64,000 bases of DNA from Strigops habroptila (lineage: Eukaryota; Chordata; Aves; Psittaciformes; Psittacidae), in contig NC_044283.2 in the NCBI RefSeq assembly GCF_004027225.2, positions 38,617,110-38,681,109 on the forward strand, read 5' to 3'. The translations under genes were made by a program, and so were the position numbers. This document shows positions 34,401-49,400 of this stretch, one piece after another; the stretch's first letter is position 1, and each line of letters begins with the position of its first letter. Below the pieces are notes generated by a model, which worked only from the letters and a program-made list of their open reading frames with translations, did no database searches and was not told where the DNA came from.

Positions 34401-37400
34401 AGTGGGAAACATAAAGAAAAAACAAGTGAATGCAAAATGTAGACAAAGCCTTTAAATGCTACTAGGAACACTGGCATTTACCTTGCAGTCACTCTTTGCA
34501 GGTGTGTGGGCTACAAAAGTGAGCTGCACCAGCTGAGATATTGACCTCTATGCTTCAGAAAGCAAGCAAGCTGGTATCTAAATACATAACAAGCAGTTGT
34601 TGAAGACCTATATCTATACAACTGTAATTGTAGGGAGCTTCAGAAAATCTGGTGTTATAAATTCTCATTGCCCTTCCAGAACAACTGTAGCCTCCACTCA
34701 GCTAGCACCACAGCAAAATAAACTGTTTCTATCAAGAAACACAAGCAAGACTGAGGAGAAAAATCCCCATGAGCAGCAGCGTGGCTGCACTGACACTGTG
34801 GTAGAAGCTGCTGCAACACTTCTTGGACTCTAACAAGCACTAATACAGAGGTTGCCATTGAAAATATCAGAACTAGCACCATTCAATTAGCTTGGCATCA
34901 TCTTGTTACCGTTTCCTTTGTGCTTTGACAAAGGAAAAAATGCCCGAGCAGAATTCAGCACATCTCTCTGTGCAGTTATTCACAGTCAAACCCTGCTGTT
35001 TGCAGAAGAGATTAAGGAAGGAAGGGAGAGTGTTGTTCAGCAAAAAGACTGCTCCCAACTGACTCTATACAAAGAATTATAACGAAAAGGACATTTTCCA
35101 AGCATTGGAACTGTTCCTCCTTGTCAGGCATAATATATATAAGCTTCTATGCAGCTGTAACTCCCTTCTGATGAAAGAGGATTTCTAATAACAGAGGACA
35201 GGCAAGGCTCTTTACGAGCCAGCCTTTAGAAGCGTTTGCAACTGCTACACTCCATTTTAATTTCATACTGCTGAAGAAGGTGGTGGCTAAGAAATAAGGA
35301 CAGCCACACTGAGTATGAGCAAACATCTACCCAGTTCAGCATCTGTGTCCCTCAACATTGGCCTCAAAGAGTGTAAAACGCTCTTTGCTGTGTGGAAAGC
35401 CAGATATGAAGTATGCAGTCTGAAAGCAGGTGGGGAAGGAGAAAATCCTGTATTTGTGCTGTCAGCACTGCTTTTCTTGTAGCTGAAAGGCAAAAAGCCA
35501 CCAGCAGCTCTGGTGTGATTAAAAGTGTTTGTGTTTTGCAGCTCTCCTAACAACTGGAAATCTCTTCAGGAGGCTTGGCACGCTTCGCAGCCTGTACTAG
35601 TTCATGCTTCTCTCTGGGGAGAAAGAAGTGGAGCAAGATTCTATTCTCTTGGCCATTTTTCATCTAAAATGCAATCTGAATTACTGAAATTAAGTTAATT
35701 ATGTTTACCAAGTAATAGCCTAAAGCAGTTTGAAGAACTATTATAGTGAAACAGTACAGTTGCAGCAAGGTGTTCAGAGCCATTCCAGTCTGTGCTTGTT
35801 TTCCAGTCACTCATACATGAGAAAACTGCATCTTGAGCTTGCTTTACTGAATCTTCTGATTCAAGAAAGCTATTTGGGAAAATGAAGTGTGGGAAATAGA
35901 GAGACAAATGTCTGCTGGATGTTAGGTCCAGGCTGGCTATATCTGCTAACCATTCATATATGAGCAGAAAGCATAAGTAAAGTTCTGTATTTCAAAAAAA
36001 ATTACTTGAAAAATCCTGCCTCTATTTAACAATTGTCATGTAGTGGAAAACTGTAGTACGAGCTGTTATGCCAGACAAACTCATTCCATGAATTACATAT
36101 GCATAGCACAGAGTCAGCTACAACTCACTTGAAACCCAAGTACTGAGTCCAACCATTAGTGAAAAGTCTGGTAATTTTTCTAGAGACCAGCAGTGTCATA
36201 GTTATTTTATGCAGCTAACTCAGTCCTTGAATAGCTCTGGAGGAAAGCTGTGATCCCAGCTGAAAAGGAAAAACACAGCACATGTCTGCTGATGGAATTA
36301 TTAAAATTATTTCCCTTAGGAGAGAAGATATTTTTGGTTTACAGTGTGTGTATATACCTAAGCCAAATTCTCAACAGCTGTTAAAAGATATAGGAGACTA
36401 TAATGTAGCATTCAGTATCTTTATTAGACTAAGCCAGATGTAGTTAAGTTTACAATACAGGTAACTTTTCCTCTCCTGTAAAAACAAACAGAAAATGATA
36501 CCTACCTTTCTACAGGTATGATGTAAAAAATGAACAGACAATAACTACTTTTAACAGCAACTTATAAAAGGCAACCTCAACTATGTGACAAGTTCAGTTA
36601 TAAAATTTACAGTGCGTACACCCGCAGAAAACAACTCCTCCTGTGAGGCAGGAACTGGGAGAAGATAAGATCACTTGATAAAACAGAAGGTTTCGGAACA
36701 GAGTCATCTGCTTTCCATGCCATTACCCAATTCAGCTATTATAAAAACAAAGAGGAGGGTAAAGGGAACGTATCCTATGCTGCTGACCAGTTCGAACTTG
36801 CCTGTGCTCCTAAAAGCCATGGTCATAACTGTCTAGAAGAGACTGTCATCCTGAATACTCAAAGTTATGTTTTTATTTATGCATCTACTCTTTTTCTGTG
36901 TCAGCTTCTATTCAAGAACTATGCTGCAATAAGACCTTGCAGAATGTGCAGCTTCGGTGCACTATTTTAAAATTTGTTTAAAACCAGACAGGTTTCCTCT
37001 AATCAATCATCTATCTCTAGCATACCACTTTCAGTTCTTCTCTGTATTCAGCCTTGATTAATGCTGAAGATACCAACATTAAGGGAAAAAAGTCAGTGTA
37101 TGTTTATATTTGTAAGAATCAAAGGTATGTAGGTACATCCTGGCTATAAAGCAAGACCAGAATGCATATTACTAAGGAAGAGGAAAATGTCTGGACTTCT
37201 GAAAATGTTGAAAGGCAGAAATTAAAACATACTTAAATTCTCAAAAGCCCCTGCTCCTGTAAGAAACAATAAACACCTTAACGTGATGTTTAATTAAAAT
37301 AGGGTGTTGAAAATTAAAAAGATACTGAAAATGAATCAGAATAATCCGATAGTTTTGAATGTATTTTTATTATAGCAACACACACACAAAAAGGGAATTT

Positions 37401-40400
37401 GGATTCCTATATGGAGTAAAGAAAGAAATTATTCCTAGCAGGCTTAACCCAAACTCCTTCAATACTTTTGAACTACTTGTTTTCACAAGAGCTAAGAGAG
37501 GTACTAGCTATCCCAGCTTTCTACTATGTACTACTCCACAACTGTGGTAGAGACCTCTCCACAAATCCTGTATTTCAAACAGCTGAATACACATGAAGGA
37601 TTGCCACCTTCATGAAAACAGTTCATTGGAAAAGAGCTTTCCCTTCATTGAAAAAAATGAAAGGACTGTGAGGAAGCAACTTACTTTTCTTGCAGAGTCA
37701 ACTCAATCCATGGCAGGTAATAAAATGAAAGAAAACTATGTAAAGAAAAGAAAAAGTTTCTTTTTCTACAAGTAGTAAGTTAATATTCCAAATATACCTT
37801 TGTTGCTAAAATCATCAATCAGCACGATTTCTGCCAAGTATTTCCTAGGTGTTCTCTTAATGACACTGTGGACTGTCCTCATGAGTGTAGACCATCCTTC
37901 ATTGTGAAAGACAATGACAACACTGGAGGTGAGCAGGTTATCATCATAATGCCAGTATTTGCATCTGTAAAAAGATTTGATTTTATTAGTTTTGACATTG
38001 TGATTTACAGAACTGCTTAACAACGCTTCAGTGAAGATTTCATTTGGCCAAAGATGAAGACAAACAGGATATAGTAGGCAATGAGGCTTAAATGCACCAC
38101 AGAGGTATGAGGCCCAAACAGCAACTTGCTTCCAGCCAGTGAACCTTCTTCCCTCCTGAAAGAGCAAGGATGGAACTGGTGAACACCACCTGCCTCAATA
38201 GCTACATGCTTCCTCCTGTGTAGGTGGCTGGCATTACACGGACCCCATGAGACATCCCTACCACCACCACCTTGCATGGCCAGTAGAGAATTGTGGAAGA
38301 AAAGCCCCAGTCTTCAGCTGCCTAGCTGAGGGTCCTCTTCAAAACATGAGGTATCATGATTTAGAATGGACTCTGCATTTGGCTTGACACAGAAGATGAC
38401 AGTGCTGTTTTTTTCTGAGCCTCTTGAAATCAGACTTACCCAGGACTGTCTATAAAGTGTTTATGTTGGCTTTGTACAGTCCACATGCAGAATCTGCATA
38501 ATCAGCAAAGTTAAAAACATTGTTGTGGCAAGGCAAAATCATTAATTTCTACCCTTTTGCAATAAAATAGATTTAAACTTCGTAAATAAACTTGCTGGAA
38601 GTACAGCAGCAGGACATGAAATGCTCATGTCAGCTACTCCGCACAAAGCTGTCTCCATTTACAAAAACTGACAGAAAAAACATACTCTCTTGTGGGAAAA
38701 ATGTAATCCCATGGCAGATGTGATCTTTACTATTTATTATTCATGGTTAAACTTTAAGATATAAGAAATGCAGCTTAAAGCCCCAACCTTACCAAACCCA
38801 CAACCTTCGATTCCCTATGTCAAAATGCAGATTCACATGTTTCACCAGATGTAAGAAAGTAACAGCCTAATTTCAATGGTGTCCTTCGCTGAAAGAAAGG
38901 AGAAGGGAAAAAAAAAGCCCACAAAAGAGAGAGGTGAGAAACCAAACAAAAATCGTGCAGAAAACTCAAAGGAATAAAGTGAGAAATTAAACACTGACGG
39001 GCTGCCAAATTTTAGAAAGAGGCCAAGAATTTGTAGAGAACATATAAATATAATGCCTATATAAAATTTGACAGTAAATGCTATCAAATTTGCTAACACA
39101 AATTTTGATGAAAATAAACGGTTTCTAACCCAACAAATACATGAATGGGCATTCAAGTAGCAGGTTCGATCAACCATGTATCTGGCTATAACACGTTTCC
39201 AGCAGCCAGATCAGAATTGCATCAACTGAATGCATAAGACTAACCAGTGTCAGAAAGAGTAACATAGGAAATGTAGCTACTGCCTATGTTCATTCCTACT
39301 AGATTTCTTCAATTTAAGCATCAGTATTGGTGTGTTCCAGCTTGGTGTGCCATGAAAAGTACTTCTTTATCCATCTAAAACATGTTGAATTTCAACTTCA
39401 CTGTGGACCTTTTTCCTGAGGGATTACAGATGATTTAGAAACAAGCAATACAAGTAATTCAGTCCACACTTTCCAATATTTACTAATCACATTTATCAAC
39501 AATAGATTTAATTTGCAATTGTAATGTCCAATTCCTAACTGCCTCACTAAATAAGACTGTTCACAATCTCCCTAATTACAGTCAGTCCAAGAATTTCTTT
39601 ACCTGGAAGTTTTGCTACCTGATCGCTAGCCCCTTTTCTACCCATGATATTAAAATTCCTATTGCCAAACCCAGAGACATAGCAGTTTTGATTTCAATAG
39701 GCAAAAGACTTCCTTTTTTAATCTTTCAGCAAGCAAAGTCACCACTAAAAAGAATTGAATTTTCAGTACTTTCTTGTACTAAGAAAATATTCTTGACAAA
39801 TAAAAAATGTTACACTTATGGATGCAGAGACTTCCATAGTTATATTTCTCTATAGACAATAAAAACTTTAAATGCACAGAAACATTGCTGTGTTTGAAAA
39901 GAAATTATCTTAATCATCGGAAATCACCAGAACTGCTGAAACTAAATTAAATTAAATGGGGAAAGAACTCCTATAACAGATCTATAGAAGTATTTCACTT
40001 ATTGTCAGGGAACAGCACCAATATATATTTCTCACCCTGCCCACCCCCCAAAAAAGAATATTGATAGAAACATATTATTAATTTTGGTTCTGTGAGAAAA
40101 TTACAGAATCAAAATAGTCTGTAAGTCCAAAATAATAAGATATTTCTTTTCTTAGGCATGCTGTAAGTGACCTCTGAAACAGCATGATCGCTGCAAGTAC
40201 AGTTTGCTGACTAAAAGCCTCCATTTCAATTGTTTTTATGCCTGAAGTAGTCAAGTTAACAATATTTATAAGCCACAAATATACAAATGCTAGACTGACT
40301 GTTTAAAATGCACGGTTCAGGCCACTGATGCCTGCCTTCCACAGATCCCTCTCAAGATCTCAGCTGATTACAGATTGCAGTACTTCCATCTGTAGCACAA

Positions 40401-43400
40401 GTATTTAAAGCATTGACAATTTAGTCATTTGCAGAGATAAAATGGATATGCTACCTAGGTGTGCTAAGTCAGCTGTGTAAAGGAGGTTTTCATTATACAT
40501 TTAATAACTAATAAGACTAATAACTGCGTTGCCTTACAAATATACTCACCTGGATTAATTTTGGCAATACAGTTAGTTAAAATGGAGGAAAATGGGGTGT
40601 TATATATTCAAAGTCAGCATGCCAGCTGAATACCATTCAAGAGCTCCAGGTAAAAAGTAGTGGAAATGAATAGCAACTTTCACCTCAAAGGATAAGCTGG
40701 ATCTGATGCAGGCTGCACTGTGCCGCTGACCTGTAATTTCAGCACTTTAGCTAGGAAAGTGTTCTGCTCTCCAATTAAAAAGAAAGGCAGCAACTACGTT
40801 TCAGACTGCCTTCAACAACGGAAACAAAGCAAACACTGCAAAAAACCTCAAAGCTTTTGGTTGCTTATTTCTCCCACTTCCTGCAGTGTAGTTTAGTCAT
40901 ATTTAGGAACAAAAGAGTGAAGAGCATAAAAATGAAAGACAGTAAGTAATTTTAAAAAGCCAAACCTATTACAAAAGCCTGAACTGAATAACACATCTGT
41001 GTGCAATTTATAAGCATTTTTTGATCTGTATTTAATACGTTTTAAAAACACAAAACCAGAGGTCTAGACAGGCTTTTTGCTACATATCCAACTTAATCTC
41101 CTCAAATCTGTCAGCACATTTTACTTTTTAAACTTGAAAAATCATGTGTTGCTAAATGTGCCATTTGCAAGCCATAAAATCACTACATTTATACCTCCAG
41201 TAAGATCATACTTTTAGTTTTTTTCCAGAGGTTTTATTTCACTTATTGGACAGTCCACGGACTAATTCACCAAGCCCATAAGCTCAACAGACTGCAGTAA
41301 CTCCTATGCACAATCCTGCATTGAGAATTAGAGGTTTGAGACACTGTAGTTGTTTTAGATATGTGCAATGAATAAATATTTTAATCTCTGCGGCAATTTT
41401 TCCCAAGAAATGTGAATGTTGCTCAAGTATTTCAGCGACAAAAATCAGGAACCTCCGCTATCATTTCCTTCACAGCCGCAGACAAGGAAGCAGGGAAGTG
41501 CCGTTCTTCGGTGGAGCAGCACTGACATCCAGTGGTTGGCAAACTAAATACCAAGAAACCGTAAACGCATTTTCCTTGCGTTTAAAGCCGAATTTTACAG
41601 TACCAGCTTCCCTGTAAATTTTAGGCACCAGAAGAGGAAAATAAAAAGCCTCAATTTCCAGCCTCATGCTTCAGTTTTAAAAGCTAGGGTCAAGTAGATA
41701 TGGATGTCCAGGCAAAAGCTGCAAGCTACTGAAAACTGGCATGGGCAGATTCAAAGTACAAAAGGATCTGTGACAAAAAGGATTTAAATATATTTCAACC
41801 TCTAGCTTCCTCACCTGGGTGCTGTTCTGTCCACGTACGGTAGCATGGTATCCTATCAGGTGTAGTCTGCAGGCCACATGTGAGGATATGCTTTGAACCA
41901 AACTGATAAACAAACTCACTTACAAAAACGTATCTTGAATTCTTATTGGTATAGCTGAGAGGGCAGCACATTGCAGCAGGTATGCAGGAATGACAGAGTA
42001 GAATCCTTAAGCTAGTCTTGCCTCTAGACACTTCACTTTTCCTGACCCCTGTAAAGAGTTACTGTATGGGGCAAGAAGAAGCAGGCATGCACGGATCTGT
42101 GAAGGGCTGGCAACACCTTCCCTGGGCAGCGCTGCTTTGCCTCCCTTGTGAGGGAACTCGCAGGTGAAAGGAAACAACACCTTCAGAGCAGTCCATGAAT
42201 AAAAACTTCCTATCCCCAAATCAGCACTGGTATTACTGAACAAAGAAACGGGCTGACTCATCACTGGAGCGAGAAGAAACCTTCTGAAAGATACAGTAGT
42301 GATCTACTGGAGAAACAGGGTGAGCAACGTTTCTTCTCACTATTAGCCTGTATACTTCAGATGTGAATTAGTCCTACTTCTTCTCCACCCCTGGTAGGGA
42401 ACATCAGTGTCGGAGACCGTGTCACACCAACATCCCTGTCCCTTGCTCACAAAGTTGTGCACCAGCCACAGCAGGAGAGGACCCCTTTTACAGGGATCCC
42501 ACTGCACGAGAAGCTGGATGTCTGAGCTGGAGCCCTCCTTGGCTTGAGGAAACTTCTGCTCTTACAGCTTTGTATTCTATTTATTAGCTTGCTTTACTGA
42601 TGTCCAAGGGCCCCACAGACATGACCATGGGTACATGCTCCAAGGACTGGCTAACCCTACAGCTGCCCTGTTAGCAACCACTAACAGTTGTTAATAAGGA
42701 GGCTGTAGGGCTGCAGATATATGCTCAAATTTCCTCAAGGTAAAAAGCCCAGGCTAGAGGCTGCTTCTCCTGGAAGAGTAATCCAGCTATCAAGCAAAAA
42801 AGCAAGAAGTGATCCTCGACAGCAATTTAAGGGTGAGCTCCAGTCAGATAGATACTTAGAGGGCAGTCAGAGATCTTGAGCCAACAGAAGTGCTTCCCAT
42901 GTAATCCTGAATTCCTACCTTCCCTAGTATACCAGCACCTAAGATCAGAGAAAAGGGATACGTATAGCGGCTGCAACCAACTCTGTAACCTGATACAATC
43001 TTCATCAAGTCAACTTGTGAATTAAGTTTAACTAGCTGAATTCTTTAACGAAGTTATTCTGACTGGGTGGTCTTGCTTGGCATGAGTAGCTGCTTAAGCA
43101 TGGGTACCTGAAGTTGCTGGAGCCTTAGGCCACAACAACCTCTGCTTAGTTACGTAAATGAAAGCCTCGAGGCCAATGCAAATTAGAAGATAAAGCAGAT
43201 ACATCCTTAGTAAGGAGCAACAACTGGAGATAAGAATTAATTTACCACCACAAAAGAACTCAATGGCAGACAAGGAGATCCCAGACCAAAACCAAGAGGC
43301 ATGTGCAAGGCCCATGAACAACATGTATTGGTCAGGTGCATAGAATGTAAGGGTATAAAACCCCAGGAATTTCTTTGTTCTGGGTCTCTCTCTGAAGGCA

Positions 43401-46400
43401 CCCAGCTCAAGCTGTTCCTATTCCTGCACCGCCGAATTATTAAATCATTTTCTAAGAATCTGACATGTGAGACTGCTGTGGGAAACAAATTTTCTTTAAC
43501 AAACTATCAAACTAGCACCGTCACTTACCAAAGGCACACCAGTCCCCTCTCCAGATTTTAAAACACTGTACCTGTGTGCTCAAACTCAAACGTAGCAGCA
43601 CAGATTCCCCCGAGGTAGCAGGCAGATGCTATTGCATTCCCATTACAGCTCCAGCAGCCAACTCCTAAGAAGCTAGAGTCAGCCATTTCAAGCTGAGAAC
43701 CCTGAATCAGTACAAAGCTGCAGGTCTAAAATTAGCATTTATCCTGAAATTGTAACTGACATTTGTAACTGACATTAAACGGAATCTCTCTTCTCCATTA
43801 GTATAACACTGCTCACAATTTTAAATAGTATTTTAAGTTTTATTTCATGTTTAAAATTGTATGAGATTCATAGTGATATCAATTAGCACCTATTGGTAAT
43901 TGCTTTATAATGTATGCATTTTTCTCACTCTTTGAGAGGGTCTAGCACTAGCAGAGCCCCAAAATAAATTAGGAGCTCTGTTTTCATTTGCAGCTCCCTT
44001 TTCTAGTAAGCTCTGATAAGGACACAGCCGTTCAGCAGACAGCACGCTGTTTACGTACTTTAATACTGAATTCAGGGCTGCTTATTATTTTAAATCATCA
44101 ATTTATTATGACTACTGCAGCAAACTGCATCTACCCCCTAGGAAGATGGATGAGAGTTTCTTTCATCAAACACCAATGGTTAGCTCATCTGCATGGCTGG
44201 CATCATGAAGGTTCTAGCTGAGACTGGCTGCTTCATGTCTGCAAGCTAGAGGGATCAAGCCTAAGTCTAGAGTAGATAGAAAGAGATTACAGAATCAGGC
44301 ATTTTTTTGTTAAGATACAACCGAGTCAATCTAATATTAAAACTAGATTTGTCACCTATGAAGCCTTACAGGGTATTTTTATGCACCATCAACATCAATA
44401 TAAGGTTATAGTAGTCAACTTGCAAAACAGGGGTTCTGGAAGAGAAGTGAACCAACAATCCAAAGATAGTTTGATCAGCTGAGTAATTTATATATATTTC
44501 CCCTTCAGCAGACAGCAGCAAAACCTCTACTACACACAGCCTAGCAGCTTAAACCTATGCTGAACCATAGTATTCAGCTATTTTTACATTAGCTACAAGC
44601 ATTGTCTGTTTCCATTCCTGAAGCGGCCTGCAATACATTTTGTTACTAGTGCACCTGGAAGCACAAGCTACGTCTCTCATGCATCCAAAAGTGCCATCAT
44701 CCAAATTCAGGGCAAGGCTTATACAAAGATCCAACATTACAGCTAGTAGGAAGGTTAAAGGAATAAGCCTTTCATTTCTATCTTTGATCACAAGATTCTT
44801 GCCCATGGTATTGCTTGACAACACTGGCAAAGATGAAGCAATAAACACCACAGGGCAGGAGAGCTGGGGCAGCTTCCTTAAGGAAGGGGAAACCCCCTTC
44901 TAGAAAGATGAAGCCAAAGCCCTCTTCTTTCCCGTTTTGGTTTAAAGTGGTGCAGTACCTCCCAGCGCATCTCCAGCCCTTCTGCAGCACCGTGACACAC
45001 TGGGCACTCCTGCAGGAAGGAGATGGTGCAAGTGGATCACTCGTCACCAATGTAGGACACTGCTGTGAGCTAGCTGCATGGCAGCAGCTTGCTGTGATGC
45101 ACTCCCTCTCCCCTCTGAAGGGGCTAGCGCAGTGTCCTCAGAGAACACTGGTAAAAGCAAACACAACAAGCCATAACTAGTTCCCACCTCAATGGAGAAA
45201 TTATGACAATTAGCAAATGCAGCAGATTGCAGCTTATGTAAAGCTCAAGAGTCCACTGTGCATAATTTTGCGTTTATCAAACACTGTCGGGTTTTACCCA
45301 ATATCATAAATAAAAGGCTAGAAGGAAGCTTAGGGCAATGGGCTCAGTCTCACAGGAATGCTTTATTTCCACCGTGCCTTGCTCAACAGATATTAAACCC
45401 TGAATCTCCTGCCCATGCTCAGCTGGACTGAATTATAACTTATATCACAAGTTTATTTAAATGCTCTACCACTCTAAGTTCTAGTTAACAGGAACAAAAT
45501 AGAGCATTTATAAGTTCATCTATTTTTTTTAGTTTCACATTCAGATTACAACTCATTTAACAGAATGCTTCCTCCATTTGCCCCAAAATTTCTATGGTGC
45601 AAGATGGCACCTGGAGGGTTACGTGAACAGCTACAGGAAACCTCTCAGGCTTTTCTCTGCCCTCTATACCCAAGTCAAGGTTTAAGGTAGAACTTAAATA
45701 CACTCCAGGTGCTGCACTATACATTTCTGTTGAGCAAGAGGTCCTGGTTAGAGCTTGATCTTCTCATTTCAGATGTGAAACCCAACTACAGTTAGAAAGA
45801 AAGAACTTCCAACTACAGTTGGAAAGAAAATCCAACTACAGTTAACACACCTGGTGTCTCTGTCAACTTCCTAGTACTTTTCAGGTGAACTATTTCTGTT
45901 GAAACTTATAATTCTAAACGCTAGCAGCCAATGCTAAAAAGACACAGGATCCATCTTCATTGTAGTTTTCACTGCTGGGACCTGAAACGTTAACAGAAAA
46001 TGCTTGGTTTTGCTTTAAGGCCCATGCCTGGAATTCAAATCCTTCCTGACCACAAGGAGACGCTCTGACAATACATGCCTAATTACATTTTAAACACATT
46101 TTTTCCTCCAGGACTCTTGCCAGTAGTAAGGCAGCTGATAACCTACAGTGGAAAGCCAGTCTTCCTGATTTAGTGTGACCACTATAATTCACCTGATTCT
46201 CAAGCCCAGCTCTCACTGAGGCACACAAAGATTTATGTGCATACTATAAAATTAGCTTTCTTGGTTACAGAACAGTTCCAATGTACTATGTGGCACTTGA
46301 ATAAAAGGTTTTCCCAAGGTACCTTGTGAAATGAAATCAAGCCCCTAATGCTCCATTGCCAGTGACACAGATACCAACAGTAATTACTGAAATATTTTTC

Positions 46401-49400
46401 ATACACCAGTATCGAATGTGTAATTTGCACAGTGCTATAATTAAGGAACTAATGACATTCCGAAGAAAGCAGGGTCCACTCCAGAGCTTTGCTATTCAAT
46501 CTCCTTAGCTATGACAAGATTGACTGGATAACTAACTACTTATTGTAAGAGAACATATTAAATTCATGTTATTTGCCCATTGTAAAAAGACCATCCATTT
46601 TTAATGAGCAGCCAAGATTTATCTGCCTTACTTCATACCCTGAGTAATTGCATATGACTAGAGACTTCAGCATTTTTTTCAAATCAAGTCCAGCACCAGA
46701 AATTTTCTATACAGTTTGATATTTTTACAGCACTTGGACCAACCAAAGGGTCCAAGCTGTCACCATCAAACTACAATAGCAGAATATCTTAACTAACATC
46801 TCTGCTTTACTAACACATAGCTTTGTATGTGTGTATTCTTGGAAGTCTTTATTTTTGACAAGAATACCCTCCCCTGCTTGTACTAAAAATAATAAAAAAT
46901 AAATTAAAAAAAAAAAAAAGCCCTTCAAAACTACAATTTTTAAAACCAAGCCAATTCTCATTTCTTTGCGATTTATTTTATAAAATGTCATGAGCTGCAA
47001 AAACAGTTGTCCAAAAATACATTTCTGTACACAAGGAGCATCATATTCAAGCAAAGAAGAGTTACTTTTCCAGGTTTTTCAACAAAAGCTTATTGCCAGT
47101 TGTTCTGTTTGAAGTAAAAAGGCGACCCATGGCAATAGATCCAGTTATTCGAGGATGAATTTGTGTGGCCCAGGGGACATTCCCTGTAAAAGCAGTAATG
47201 TCATTAAAAAGTCAAACTAGATAACCCATGGAAAGAAAAAACACTTGAAAATATTTACTTTGCCATGATCAGACTGACAGATGTGTGTGGGTGATGCAGC
47301 TGAAATGTTGGCTCATGCTGGCGAGCAGACAGCAGTTCTCTATTGTCATATTGAAAAACAAAAAAAATATCTAGTAAGAGTTTAATTTGTCTCATGCCAT
47401 AAACATTCACAAGGAGTCATGATGCTTCCTCTCCCAGTCATACTACTCAGAATAAAATTCCTCTAACATTTTTCAAAAGAAGCTGTCAAAAAATAATCTG
47501 GCTTAAATACAGTCACAAGACTAATACCCTCTGGGTCAGTAAGAATAATTTGTAGGCAACTTGTCCATGGGTTGGATAAAAACAGCATATCAAGCCCGAG
47601 CAAAGCATGTTGAGCACTGAGCCTTTCTACAGCCAACACAGTTAATTACCTTGGCATGAAATCTGATCAACAGTACGAACATCCCTGGCTGAAGGGATGT
47701 AATGCAAGTTAGTTAATAGGACAGATAGGGAATTTCACAAAGCATCACTTACAGCATACTTTAAGAGAATGCTTCTTGACTTAAATTTCAATACAAAGTG
47801 TATTGAAATACAAAGTGCAGTAAGTGTGACCCAAACCCAGCAGATGGAACGAATGGAAACAGCAGATGTGGATTGGAGCGTTCTATTAAACAGTGCAGGT
47901 TTTCCTTTGTGAAGTTCTTAGTATTTTTGAGATAAAAGAAACTACAAAGAGACTAGTGCAACTAATGTATTGTGGATACATAACTTTTAGAAATACTGAA
48001 TAGATATCCTTTGGAACAACTCGCGCTGTTTTGGTCTTATATAACTAGGTGCAGTTCTTGAAATGAGCCATACACCAGCTAGCTTCTTTTTGGAGCCCCA
48101 CACTTGCAATCATCAGTGGTTTTGTCCATCGAGCAGTTTCCTTTTTGACTCTTTCATAGAGAAACCATTATTTAAATGTTTCCCAAGAACTACCATGATT
48201 TCAGGTGTCACAACTTTGCCAAAAAGGGCCCATTTTGAGGACAACCTCCCCAAAACACAGTAACAGTCCATTCCTACATGCAGTAGGTCAAACAGGCATG
48301 GCAGAAAACCCACTTGGCTGCGCTAAGACCTGCTGATGGAGCTCCAATGCAAAAAGGAAGAGTGGGGAAGGTAGATGCATGGATTGGCTACCTAGGAGGA
48401 GTACAGAAATATTGCCTGAGCACATGCAGAGAGAATTAAAGGGAAAGCTCTGTTGGAGTTGAAATCTGTGAGACAGGAAGGGCTTGTAGGCAAAAGACTA
48501 AAGAAAACATGAGTTTACAGCTGAATGAGATGCAACTTTGTGTCAAAGCACACAGAAAGGACTGAGCCACTCAACACCTGATTTGCCTCAGTCTTTCCTT
48601 GCAAGGTTTGCTGTCACGCATCCTGCGTGTCTAGTGGCAAAGTCTGCGGAAGTGAAGGAATATCCACCATAGCAGGAAGGCTGGGTAAGGGACGATTTCA
48701 CTGGACGTATCACAGCAAATTGGATAAACACAGCACAAATTCATTGGACTGGTTGGGCTGTACCAGATAGTGCTGAGGGAGCTTGTGAGGCCACGCTCTG
48801 CCCATTTTACAAGTTCCTGGTACTTGACTGTGAACAGAGGACTGGAAAAGACAAATGCCATGCCCACCTTCAAGGAGGATCCAGGGAACTATCATCAGGC
48901 AGCTTAATCTTAGCCCCTGGAAACATGACGGAGTATATGCTGCTGGAAGCCATTTCCAAGTGCATGAAAAAGGTGACTTGGAATAGTAAACATGGTTTTA
49001 CCATGGGCACATCCACCATCCTGACCACGAAAAAATTTCCAACTCCAAATTAATACTTTCTGCCCCAGCAAACCAGCTATTAACAACAGCCACTGGGAAT
49101 AAAAAACATAAGACTGTGTCCTGCAAGGATCCATTTGGGATAATGACGTAAACAAAATGCAGTTTGACTCTGCCTCCTTAAAAGGAGGCCAACATACAAT
49201 GACAGCATTTAAAGCTAGAATTTGCATTAACATTTTTTTCAGCATACTGAGATTATTATACAACACTTGCAGCTTTAATAGTCATGGAGCAGAACTTCCA
49301 TGAGAATTCAGGAAAGAATATTATTCACTGATTTGACATGACAATTAACCATCGACTTTGAGCAATTTGACTTGTACGAGTGATAATCACTTCATGTAGG

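Larger units (their letters stand above)
43517..48330 (-). other. GALNT7: GALNT7 intron 2, middle part
   Basis: AT-rich intron. It contains a short tandem repeat (45782-45844) and a perfect small palindrome (47785-47809). No gene recognised. Confidence 0.5.

Noticed and set aside
37766..38167. Extended open frame on the - strand around GALNT7 exon 3
   Set aside because: Only 37798-37964 is exon; the rest is read-through across a clear acceptor (TTTTTACAG) and a donor.
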